This document shows positions 1-6,840 of a DNA stretch of 64,000 bases, one piece after another; within the stretch, counting starts at the first letter, position 1, and each line of letters begins with the position of its first letter. The stretch covers positions 1 through 64,000 of the forward strand of contig NZ_JABGCL010000004.1 in NCBI RefSeq assembly GCF_019800005.1, written 5' to 3'. The DNA comes from Geminicoccus harenae (GTDB taxonomy: Bacteria > Pseudomonadota > Alphaproteobacteria > Geminicoccales > Geminicoccaceae). The notes under the pieces are model-generated. The model worked only from the letters and a program-made list of their open reading frames with translations, had not been told where the DNA came from and searched no databases. Made by a program: the position numbers and the translations under genes.

Positions 1-143
1 TGGTCGTTGCCGAGCCGGCCATAGAGCAGGTCGTTGCCGGCCCGGCCGTAGAGGGTGTCGTTGCCCTTCAGACCATCGATCGTGTCATCGAACCGGGTGC
101 CGGTAATGCGGTCGTTGCCATTGGTGCCGGTGAGTTTCGCCAC
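1..143 (-). CDS. RTX calcium-binding repeat protein, N-terminal part (runs off window)
   Basis: The first 47 codons of a minus-strand gene are visible. The start is GTG at 143-141, with GAGGA about 7 nt upstream and an in-frame TGA just before it, so no earlier start is possible. The product begins VAKLTGTNGNDRITGTRFDD and goes on into GGxGxDxLx-type nonapeptides (GNDTLYG, GNDLLYG). These are typical of hemolysin-type calcium-binding beta-rolls. It lies 130 bp downstream of another RTX gene on the same strand, so this is a tandem pair. Such proteins are usually secreted by type I systems and fold on binding calcium; nothing about this one's activity can be seen because most of it lies outside the window. 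Confidence 0.75.
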   Translation of the reverse strand, partial: MAKLTGTNGNDRITGTRFDDTIDGLKGNDTLYGRAGNDLLYGRLGND

Positions 144-233
144 AGCCCATCCTCATCTGATGAAAATCTCCAGCAGGGATGCAGATGGAGGAACGGTGCG
201 TCAACCCGATCATGTACGTTCGGTAACGTTGTT

Positions 234-249
234 GTTGCCTAACGGCAAC
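234..249 (-). terminator. small stem-loop after the large RTX gene
   Basis: GTTGCC and GGCAAC form a 6-bp stem with a 4-nt loop (TAAC), about 25 nt downstream of the stop of the RTX gene at 274. There is no clear U-tract, so it may be a weak terminator or just a processing hairpin. The rest of the 130-bp gap should hold the promoter or leader of the next RTX gene; I could not find a convincing -35/-10 pair. Confidence 0.3.
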
Positions 250-273
250 GTGAGAGCCGACTGGTGGCTGCCT

Positions 274-3200
274 TCATCCCTGGACGAAGTCATCCGGCCG
301 CAGCGCGTCGACCCCAACCAGCCGCAGCGCCGACGGCCCGCCCATCGTGAACGGGCCATGGACCTGCTCCGCCACCTGGAGCAGGTCGATCAGCAGGCCG
401 CCCTGGCTGTAGCCGACGCCCTGATCGCGCCGGTCCACCACCCCGTCGCCATTGCCGTCCAGCTCCGCAAAGCCGATCGTCCGGCCGGCGCCGAAGCCGA
501 GCTCGCCCAGCAGGTCCTCGCCGGAGCGGAAGTCGAGCAGCGTATGGAAGCCGCGCCCGTAGCTTCTGTCCGCGTCGCCCGTCATCTCGAACCGGTCCTG
601 CCCGCTGCCGAGCGTGATCTCCGAGCGGCGGAAATGCTCGTAGCTCGGGCGGCTCGCCACCTGCACCACGTCGTCGCCGGTCCCGGCATGGATCCGGTCG
701 TCCATGCCGATCTCGATCAGGTCGTCGCCGGCACCGCCCCACACCTGGTTGCTGCCGCGGCGGCCGGCCAGCGCATCGTCGCCGTCGCCGCCCTGGATCA
801 CGTCGTTGCCGCGGCTGCCCTGGATCCGGTCGTTGCCGGCCCCGCCGGCCATGAAGTCGCCCGAAGCACCCGGCTGTCCGCTGCCCTCCAGGAAGTCGCT
901 GCCATCCCCGCCCATCAGGCGGTTGGCGCCGCTGCCGCCGGACAGGAGATCGTCGCCGGCACCGCCAGCCAGCACGTCGTTGCCGGCCTCACCGAACAGC
1001 CAGTCATTGCCGGCCTCGCCCATCAGCACGTCGCTGCCCTCGGCACCGCGGACCACGTCGTCGCCGTCGCCCAGGCGGAGCGTGTCGGCCGCCGTGGTCG
1101 CCACGATCTCGTCGGCGCCCTCGGTCGGGCGGCGCATAAAGTCGTCGACGGTCAGCTCCTGGACCCCTTCCAGCAGCAGGGTGGAAGGACCCAGCGGGTC
1201 GAACTGGTCGGCCTGGTGGAACCGCGCTAGCGCCGCGATGTCGATCAGCAGCCCATCGTCCTGCAACTCCACACCCCGGTCGCGCCCGTCGATCACCCCG
1301 TCGCCGTTATTGTCCAGCTCGGCCAAGCCCAGCGGCACGTGGTTCGCGAGCGAGATCCGGCCGAACAGGTCCTCGCCATGGGTGAAGTCGCGCACGGCCA
1401 GGCTGCCGAAGCCGGGGAAGGTGAGATCCTCCCCGCCGCCCGGCTCACCCCGCAGCTCGAACGTGTCGGTACCGGCACCCAGCGTGATGGCCACGTCCTG
1501 CGCACCGCGGATGCTGCGGATCCGGGCCACGTCATCGCCCGCCCCGCCCTCCAGCACGTCACTGCCTTCGGCGACCAGCACATCGTCGCCAGCGCCGCCC
1601 ACCAACCGGTCGGCCCCCGCATCGCCCTGCAGCGTGTCGTTCCCGGTCCCGCCATCGAGCGTATCGGCGCCGTCTTCGCCATGCAGGAGATCGTCGCCGG
1701 CATCACCGAACAGTCGGTCGTCGCCCCGGCCGCCAGTGATCTGGTCGCCGCCGTCCAGGCCATGGATCAGGTCGTTGCCCGAGCTGCCGGTCAGCTCGTC
1801 GGCCCCAGCACTCGGATGGTCGGCAAAGTCGCCGACATCCAGTGCACTGATGTCCAAAAGGCGCAGGGTCGAGGGACCTTGCACCTCCGTCAGCCCGAAG
1901 CTCGCCTTGACCACCTCCGCGAGGTCGATCAGCAGGGCGCCGTCGTCCAGCTCCACCCCCGGATCGGCGGCATCGATCCGGCCGTCGCCATTGCGGTCGA
2001 GCTCGGCGAAGCTGATGGTCCGCCCGTAGCCGTCGGTGATGCCGCTCAGCGTGTCCTCGCCCCGGGCGAGGTCGTGGACGACGAGCCTGCCGATCGCGTG
2101 CCAGTTCTCCGGCGGCGGCGGCGAGGACGACGGCTCGGACCAGTTCTCCCACCGCTCCGGGTCAGTGTAATAGGCCCTGGCGACGACCAGCACCCGATCC
2201 CGGCCCGCCCCCAGCTCGATGCCGACGGCCGAGGCGACGCCGGCTTCGGCCGCGAACTCGATCCGGTCGTCGCCAGCCCCGGCCTCGACCCGGCTCTGGC
2301 CCGCCCCTGGCCGGATGACGTCGTCGCCGCTGCCGCCGACGAGGCGGCCAACTCCCCGCAGGGCGTCATCGCCCTCGTCGCCTCGGATCTCGTCCAGCCC
2401 GGTGCCGCCGTCCAGGACGTCGTCGCCCGCCCCGCCGGCGATCGTGTCGTCACCGGCACCGCCCAGGATCCGGTCATCGCCCACACCGCCGGACAAGGTG
2501 TCGTCGCCAGGGCCGCCATCGAGCACGTCGTTGCCGCCACCGCCGTCGATGCGGTCCGCACCCGTGCTGCCGGTGATGAAGTCGTCCCCATCCGTGGGCT
2601 GCGGCAGGAAATCTCCCTGGTCGAGGAAGGCGATGCCGTCCAGGCGCAGGCTGGCCGGCCCGTCCACGGCCACGCCATAGACCCGTTCCGCCATCGCGGC
2701 GTAATCGATCGACAGGCCTTCCGCCGTCACCGCGACCTCGGCATCGGCACCGTCGATCCGTCCGTCTCCACTCGTGTCGAGCTCGGCAAAGCCAAGCGGC
2801 CGGTCGTAGAGCTGCGCATCCACCAGCTCGACGGAAATCATCCGGTCCTCGCCGCGGGTGAAGTCGCGGATCACGTGCGTGCCGAATCCCTGCCACGCCG
2901 CGGGCACCTGCCCCTCGACATACTCGACACCCGTGCCGAACACGGCCTCGAGCCGGTCGCTGCCGGCGCCGAAGGTGATCTCGGAACGGCCGGCCTGGAA
3001 CAGGGGGTCGACCTTGACCAGGTCGTCACCGGGCCCGGAGTCGATCCGGTCGTCCTCGCCCACCACCAGGACATCGTCGCCCCGCCCGCCATCCAGCAGG
3101 TTGCGGCCGATGCTCCCGCTCAGGTGATCATTGCCCACGCCGCCGAGCAACTGGTCGTCGCCATCGACCAGTTCCTCGTCGAAGGGCGAATCATCGTCCG

Positions 3201-3423
3201 CCAGAGAGTCGTCACCGCCCCCGCCGATCAGCAGGTCGTCGCCGTTCCCGCCCACCAGCAGGTCGTTGTCGAGATTGCCCTCGAGCCGGTCGTCCCCGTC
3301 CAGGCCCTTGATCCAGTCACTGCCGCCCTCGCCCTTGATCCAGTCCCGGCCGGCCAGCCCGTCGATCCGGTCACGGCCGTCGCCGGCACGGATGAATCTC
3401 ATGCCGCTGGTGTGGTCCGCCAT
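274..3423 (-). CDS. large modular RTX protein with four beta-roll/EF-hand units
   Basis: This 1049-residue acidic protein contains many GGxGxDxLx nonapeptides (about 14-130, 280-390, 540-635, 775-920), the calcium-binding beta-roll of type I-secreted RTX proteins. Between the beta-rolls a unit of about 115-140 residues recurs four times, at about 147-278, 401-539, 645-768 and 933-1047. Each copy has a G(A/S)G-(S/R/T/Q)DR/TF strand, a DF/DLxxGED turn, an ELDxxGDGxxDxxD calcium loop (216-227, 476-487, 704-715, 989-1000), a LSID/LLID strand and a closing GPSxLRLxxxxxLxxxDF strand. There is no classical signal peptide, which fits C-terminal type I secretion, but no ABC exporter or TolC-like gene lies in the window. 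No catalytic domain was recognised, so an adhesive or matrix role is inference. The ATG at 3423 is the only plausible start near the first repeats; its ribosome site is weak. Confidence 0.8.
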   Translation of the reverse strand: MADHTSGMRFIRAGDGRDRIDGLAGRDWIKGEGGSDWIKGLDGDDRLEGNLDNDLLVGGNGDDLLIGGGGDDSLADDDSPFDEELVDGDDQLLGGVGNDHLSGSIGRNLLDGGRGDDVLVVGEDDRIDSGPGDDLVKVDPLFQAGRSEITFGAGSDRLEAVFGTGVEYVEGQVPAAWQGFGTHVIRDFTRGEDRMISVELVDAQLYDRPLGFAELDTSGDGRIDGADAEVAVTAEGLSIDYAAMAERVYGVAVDGPASLRLDGIAFLDQGDFLPQPTDGDDFITGSTGADRIDGGGGNDVLDGGPGDDTLSGGVGDDRILGGAGDDTIAGGAGDDVLDGGTGLDEIRGDEGDDALRGVGRLVGGSGDDVIRPGAGQSRVEAGAGDDRIEFAAEAGVASAVGIELGAGRDRVLVVARAYYTDPERWENWSEPSSSPPPPENWHAIGRLVVHDLARGEDTLSGITDGYGRTISFAELDRNGDGRIDAADPGVELDDGALLIDLAEVVKASFGLTEVQGPSTLRLLDISALDVGDFADHPSAGADELTGSSGNDLIHGLDGGDQITGGRGDDRLFGDAGDDLLHGEDGADTLDGGTGNDTLQGDAGADRLVGGAGDDVLVAEGSDVLEGGAGDDVARIRSIRGAQDVAITLGAGTDTFELRGEPGGGEDLTFPGFGSLAVRDFTHGEDLFGRISLANHVPLGLAELDNNGDGVIDGRDRGVELQDDGLLIDIAALARFHQADQFDPLGPSTLLLEGVQELTVDDFMRRPTEGADEIVATTAADTLRLGDGDDVVRGAEGSDVLMGEAGNDWLFGEAGNDVLAGGAGDDLLSGGSGANRLMGGDGSDFLEGSGQPGASGDFMAGGAGNDRIQGSRGNDVIQGGDGDDALAGRRGSNQVWGGAGDDLIEIGMDDRIHAGTGDDVVQVASRPSYEHFRRSEITLGSGQDRFEMTGDADRSYGRGFHTLLDFRSGEDLLGELGFGAGRTIGFAELDGNGDGVVDRRDQGVGYSQGGLLIDLLQVAEQVHGPFTMGGPSALRLVGVDALRPDDFVQG

Positions 3424-3602
3424 GCTGCCCGCCCCTGCCTCAGCTGCCCGCCGTCCGGCATGGTGGAGGCATCTTCATCTTCCGGCAATACGCTCCGCCG
3501 ATGCCGCGACCGGCATCGGGAAAACCCGGCTTGCCGGGCCGGGAGGAAGCAACCAGTTCCTCAACGTCATCCTCTGGATGATGACCATGTGCGGCGGCCG
3601 GG

Positions 3603-5030
3603 ATGACACCGATGGACCTCGTCATCGACTTCCTGAATGAGATCTTCTGGGGCTATGTCCTGGTCTACGGCCTGCTCGCCGTGGGCATCTTTTTCACCCT
3701 GCGGCTGGGCTTCGTGCAGATCCGGATGTTCCCGGAGATGATCCGGTCGGTGATCGGCGTGAAGGAAGGGGACCAGTCCGGGATCACCCCGTTCCAGGCG
3801 CTGTGCACCAGCCTGGCGTCGCGGGTGGGCACCGGCAACATCGCGGGCGTGGCGGTGGCGCTCTATCTGGGCGGCCCGGGCGCCATCTTCTGGATGTGGA
3901 TGGTGGCGCTGGTCGGCATGGCCACGGCGTTCGCCGAGAGCACGCTGGCCCAGCTCTACAAGATCCGCGACGACGAGGGCCGCTACCGCGGTGGCCCAGC
4001 CTTCTACCTGGCCCGCGGCCTCCGGGCCCCCTGGGCCGGCCTGATCTTCTCCGTCTGCCTGATCCTGTCGTTCGGCCTGGTGTTCAACGCTGTCCAGGCC
4101 AACTCGATCGCGGATGCGGCCCAGGGCGCGTTCGGCCTGCCCAAGCTCGTCACCGGCGTGTTCGTGGCAGCGCTCACCGCGCTGATCATCTTCGGCGGCA
4201 TCAAGACGATCGCCCGGGTCGCCGAATATACCGTGCCGTTCATGGCCGCGGCCTACGTGGCGGTCGCGGCCTACGCACTGGCGATCAACATCGCCGAGGT
4301 GCCATCGATGCTCGCCCTGATCGTGCGCAGCGCGTTCGGCCTGGAGGAGGTGGCCGGCGGGGTCACGGGCGGCATGATGGCGGCCCTGATGAACGGGGTG
4401 CGGCGCGGCCTGTTCTCCAACGAGGCCGGGATGGGCAGCGCCCCCAACATCGCTGCGGTCGCCACACCCGACCCGCACCACCCGGTCAGCCAGGGCCTGG
4501 TCCAGTCGCTGGGCGTGTTCATCGACACGATCGTCATCTGCACCGCCACCGCACTGCTGATCCTCCTGTCCGGCGCGCTCGACCCGACCTCCGATCTGAC
4601 CGGCACCCAGCTCACCCAGGAGGCGGTCAGCCATCACATCGGCGGGTTCGGCCACACCTTCATCGCGATCGCGATCTTCTTCTTCGCCTTCACCTCGATC
4701 ATCGGCAACTACGCCTATTCCGAGAACGCGATGACCTTCCTGGGCCTGGGCCACAAGGGGCCGGTGACCGTGCTGCGCCTAGCCGTGCTGCTCATGGTGC
4801 TCTGGGGCGCCTATGAGAGCGTCGCCACCGTGTTCAACGCCGCGGACGCCTCGATGGGGCTGATGGCGACCATCAACCTGATCGCGATCGTCCTCCTGTC
4901 CGGCATCGTGGTCCGGCTGCTCCGGGACTACACCCAGCAGCGCCGGGCCGGAAAGAAGCCCGTCTTCCTGGCGAGCCAGATGCCGGAGCTGGCCGGCCAG
5001 ATCGATGCGGAGATCTGGACGCCAAAGTAG
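3603..5030 (+). CDS. alanine or glycine:cation symporter (AGCS family)
   Basis: A 475-residue integral membrane protein of the AGCS (AlsT/DagA) family, which takes up alanine or glycine with sodium or protons. The family signatures are present: GTGNIAGVAVALYLGGPGA near residue 77 in the first pore helices and NEAGMGSAPNIAA near 275. About ten hydrophobic helices span the chain, and the length is normal. The ATG at 3603 has almost no Shine-Dalgarno sequence. The second ATG, at 3612 (MDLVIDFLNEIFW), has GGGA 8 nt upstream and may be the true start. It stands alone on the plus strand, and what follows in the same frame after its TAG stop is a decayed TPR gene. The exact substrate cannot be read from sequence. 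Confidence 0.9.
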   Translation: MTPMDLVIDFLNEIFWGYVLVYGLLAVGIFFTLRLGFVQIRMFPEMIRSVIGVKEGDQSGITPFQALCTSLASRVGTGNIAGVAVALYLGGPGAIFWMWMVALVGMATAFAESTLAQLYKIRDDEGRYRGGPAFYLARGLRAPWAGLIFSVCLILSFGLVFNAVQANSIADAAQGAFGLPKLVTGVFVAALTALIIFGGIKTIARVAEYTVPFMAAAYVAVAAYALAINIAEVPSMLALIVRSAFGLEEVAGGVTGGMMAALMNGVRRGLFSNEAGMGSAPNIAAVATPDPHHPVSQGLVQSLGVFIDTIVICTATALLILLSGALDPTSDLTGTQLTQEAVSHHIGGFGHTFIAIAIFFFAFTSIIGNYAYSENAMTFLGLGHKGPVTVLRLAVLLMVLWGAYESVATVFNAADASMGLMATINLIAIVLLSGIVVRLLRDYTQQRRAGKKPVFLASQMPELAGQIDAEIWTPK

Positions 5031-5501
5031 ACATATCGATTCTCGGACGGCGAACTGGGAAGCGGCACCGACTGTCTCGAAGAGGCAGTGGCCGCTTTCC
5101 AGGCCGCGCTCTTGGAGCGTAGCCATGAGCGCGTGCCACTGGACTGGGCTACGACCCAGAGCAATCTCGGCAATGTCCTCGCAGCGCTTGGTGAGCGAGA
5201 AGGCAACACCATACGCCTAGAAGAGGCGGTGGCCGCCTACCGTAACGCCCTTCTGGAATATAGTCGTGAACGCGTGCCGCTGCTGGATTGGGCGGCGACC
5301 CAGAACAATCTCGGCATTGTCCTTCACGTGCTTGGCGAGCGTCGGAGTGACCGCAAGATGCTGGAGCAGGCCTTGGTGTGCGTCAGCAATGCACGCGCGG
5401 TGTACGTGAATGAAGCAAGGCAGATCCACCGCGCTCCGCAACTCGACGCCAGGATAGCGGCGATCGAGGGGAGCCTGCGCAACCTCTACGCAACCCCCTG
5501 A
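5031..5501 (+). pseudogene. 5'-truncated TPR-repeat gene remnant
   Basis: From just after the symporter stop to the TGA at 5499-5501 one frame encodes about 156 residues with tetratricopeptide character. LEEAVAAFQAALLERSHERV and LEEAVAAYRNALLEYSRERV are successive copies of a repeat, each followed by PLDWA-type and NLGxVLxxLGER helices. This repeat style is seen in long bacterial TPR proteins. Here fewer than three units remain, and there is no start codon with a ribosome site: the first GTG is at 5088, inside a repeat, and coding similarity continues upstream of it to the symporter stop. I read it as the 3' end of a longer gene that has lost its front. Its base use is less GC-rich than the neighbours, which fits acquired DNA. 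Expression seems unlikely. Confidence 0.65.
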
Positions 5502-5507
5502 CGATCG

Positions 5508-5666
5508 TCACCGATCCGCCGGCATCTCCGTCCCCTGCTCCACCGCCTTCTCCGCGTCCTTCATCCGCTTGGTGTTGTCCAGGGCGAACGGCCAGATCAG
5601 GCCGATCACGATCGCCACCACCACCATCGCCAGGATGATCGCGCGGTTGCGCGTCTGCGTGCTCAT
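5508..5666 (-). CDS. small single-span membrane protein, unknown function
   Basis: A 52-residue protein starting MSTQTRNRAIILAMVVVAI. It has a short basic N-terminus, one hydrophobic helix (about residues 9-28, ending in LIWPF) and a charged C-terminal tail (KRMKDAEKAVEQGTE). This pattern suggests an inner-membrane protein with a short soluble tail. The ATG at 5666 is preferred because the frame upstream of it is Arg/Pro-rich and reads like non-coding DNA. It lies 26 bp downstream of the Ogt-like gene on the same strand and could be co-transcribed with it. I do not recognise a family. Confidence 0.5.
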   Translation of the reverse strand: MSTQTRNRAIILAMVVVAIVIGLIWPFALDNTKRMKDAEKAVEQGTEMPADR

Positions 5667-5692
5667 CGTCGAGAGATCCAGCAATCCGTAGG

Positions 5693-6169
5693 TCAGATCA
5701 GGCGGCCGCCCGCGTGGGCCGCCTCGTGGTCGAGCAGCCACCGTTTGCGCGGCAGGCCGCCACCATAGCCGCCGAGCTTGCCGTCATGGGCGATCACCCG
5801 GTGGCAGGGCACGATGATCGAGATCGGGTTCCGGCCATTGGCGGCACCGACCGCACGGAAGCCCGCCTGGCTCGCCACCAGGGCGGCGAGCTGCTTGTAG
5901 GAGATCGTGGCGCCGTAGGGAATCGTCATGAGCGCGTCCCAGACCCGGCGCTGGAACGGCGTGCCGTCCAGCCGCAGCGGCAGGTCGAAGGCGGCGAGGC
6001 CGCCCGTGAAATAGGCCTGGACCTGCCGGCTGGCCTCCTGCAGGAGCGGGGTCGCGCGCGGCTCGGCCGCGAACCCCTGCTCGTCCCCGGTGAACAGGCC
6101 GACCAGCACCTCGCCATCCCCGATCAGCCGCACCGGCCCGATCGGCGTGACCAGCGTCGCCATCTCCAT
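5693..6169 (-). CDS. ogt: methylated-DNA--protein-cysteine S-methyltransferase
   Basis: A 158-residue Ogt/Ada-type DNA repair protein. It removes methyl groups from O6-methylguanine (and O4-methylthymine) by irreversible transfer to its own cysteine. The active-site signature PCHRVI lies near residue 125, preceded by the typical GxxRAVGxANxxNP helix-turn-helix region (GFRAVGAANGRNPISIIV), with the YKQLAALV helix before that. The N-terminal domain is short, as is usual in the family. The frame stays open up to 6268, but family length and the start of the first beta-strand (VTPIGPVRLIGDG) favour the ATG at 6169 (MEMATLV) or 6163. A small membrane protein gene follows on the same strand. Confidence 0.9.
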   Translation of the reverse strand: MEMATLVTPIGPVRLIGDGEVLVGLFTGDEQGFAAEPRATPLLQEASRQVQAYFTGGLAAFDLPLRLDGTPFQRRVWDALMTIPYGATISYKQLAALVASQAGFRAVGAANGRNPISIIVPCHRVIAHDGKLGGYGGGLPRKRWLLDHEAAHAGGRLI

Positions 6170-6307
6170 CCTGCCGGATCCCCTGCCCAAGAGCGCGTGC
6201 CGGTTTCTCGCAGGCGGCCCTGCCCTTGTCGAGCGGGATCGGCCCGGCCCGGCGCTCCGATCCGACATCGGATGGCCTATGCTGAAGAGTGATACCGCCC
6301 GGGCCGC

Positions 6308-6682
6308 TCAGCGCCACTGCCCCGCCCGCCGGGCGCGCCGGCGCGCGGAGGCAGCGGTCCGCACCGCCGACGCCACGGCCGCCGGCTCACCCGCGGGCGG
6401 GGCCTCGGGCCGGTGGTGGCGGACGAACTCGGCGACGAACAACTGCCGTGCCCGGTAGTCGCAGGACATGCCCCGCATGGCGCACCAGCGCGGAAAGTCG
6501 AACAGGTCGAGCGTGGCCTTCACCGGGACCGCACCCATCTCCTCGATGCGCGCGACGCCCTCGTTGGCCTCGCTCAGCCACTGGTCGAACGTGTCGGGCA
6601 ACTGCCGCCCATCCGGGAACAGCCGGCGCAGCTCGTCGTAATGCTCGCGGCGATACCAGAGCACCCCGATTGCCGTTTCCAT
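6308..6682 (-). CDS. uncharacterised 124-residue protein
   Basis: The product begins METAIGVLWYRREHYDELRR and has an aromatic N-terminal strand followed by helices, the motif LPDTFDQWL, a second strand (VPVKATLDL), then FPRWCAMRGMSCDYRARQLF and a basic, Ala/Arg-rich tail. The body looks like a compact alpha/beta domain and has normal high-GC codon use, so I think the gene is real. No family was recognised and no catalytic motif stands out; two Cys in the C-terminal half (WCAMRGMSC) could bind metal or be structural. The ATG at 6682 follows GGAC at 6 nt; an upstream TTG at 6745 would lengthen the protein but lies inside the dyad region. The perfect 24-bp dyad at 6739-6762 lies 57-80 nt before this start and may control it. 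Confidence 0.55.
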   Translation of the reverse strand: METAIGVLWYRREHYDELRRLFPDGRQLPDTFDQWLSEANEGVARIEEMGAVPVKATLDLFDFPRWCAMRGMSCDYRARQLFVAEFVRHHRPEAPPAGEPAAVASAVRTAASARRRARRAGQWR

Positions 6683-6738
6683 GGCCTGTCCGCCCAACCT
6701 CGTGCAGTCGACCTGCATATGCCGGACAAGTTCCTGCA

Positions 6739-6762
6739 CGTTCAAGAAGTTCTTCTTGAACG
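6739..6762. promoter_or_regulatory. perfect 24-bp inverted repeat (operator-like or hairpin)
   Basis: CGTTCAAGAAG, then TT, then CTTCTTGAACG: 11-bp arms pair without a mismatch around a 2-nt centre. A related half (TTCTTGAA) recurs at about 6793-6800. The element is AT-rich compared with its surroundings. It sits in the 158-bp gap between the sulfatase-like gene stop (6841) and the start of the unknown gene (6682), both on the minus strand. A dimeric repressor site is the natural reading. A transcript hairpin is also possible, though no U-tract follows on the minus strand. Confidence 0.55.
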
Positions 6763-6840
6763 CTCAGACGCACCTTCGGAAACTTCCATAGAGTTCTTGA
6801 ATAGGCTCTATTATCTCGTCAGGTGAACTTTCTGCCGGGC

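Noticed and set aside
144..273. TTGACG (199-204, minus strand) as a promoter for the partial RTX gene
   Set aside because: No acceptable -10 sequence lies 16-19 bp downstream.
274..3423. Short tandem DNA repeats that could look like a CRISPR or satellite array
   Set aside because: The periodicity is 27 bp, the length of the RTX nonapeptide codons, and stays in one open frame; it is coding.
3424..3602. Possible riboswitch upstream of the alanine/glycine symporter
   Set aside because: The 179-bp region has GC stems but I could not find the paired conserved core of a glycine riboswitch.
1339..3606. Long plus-strand open frame (755 codons) opposite the RTX gene
   Set aside because: It is the antisense of GGxGxD repeats; the translation is a repetitive Val/Ala/Asp-rich series with no fold signature or ribosome site.
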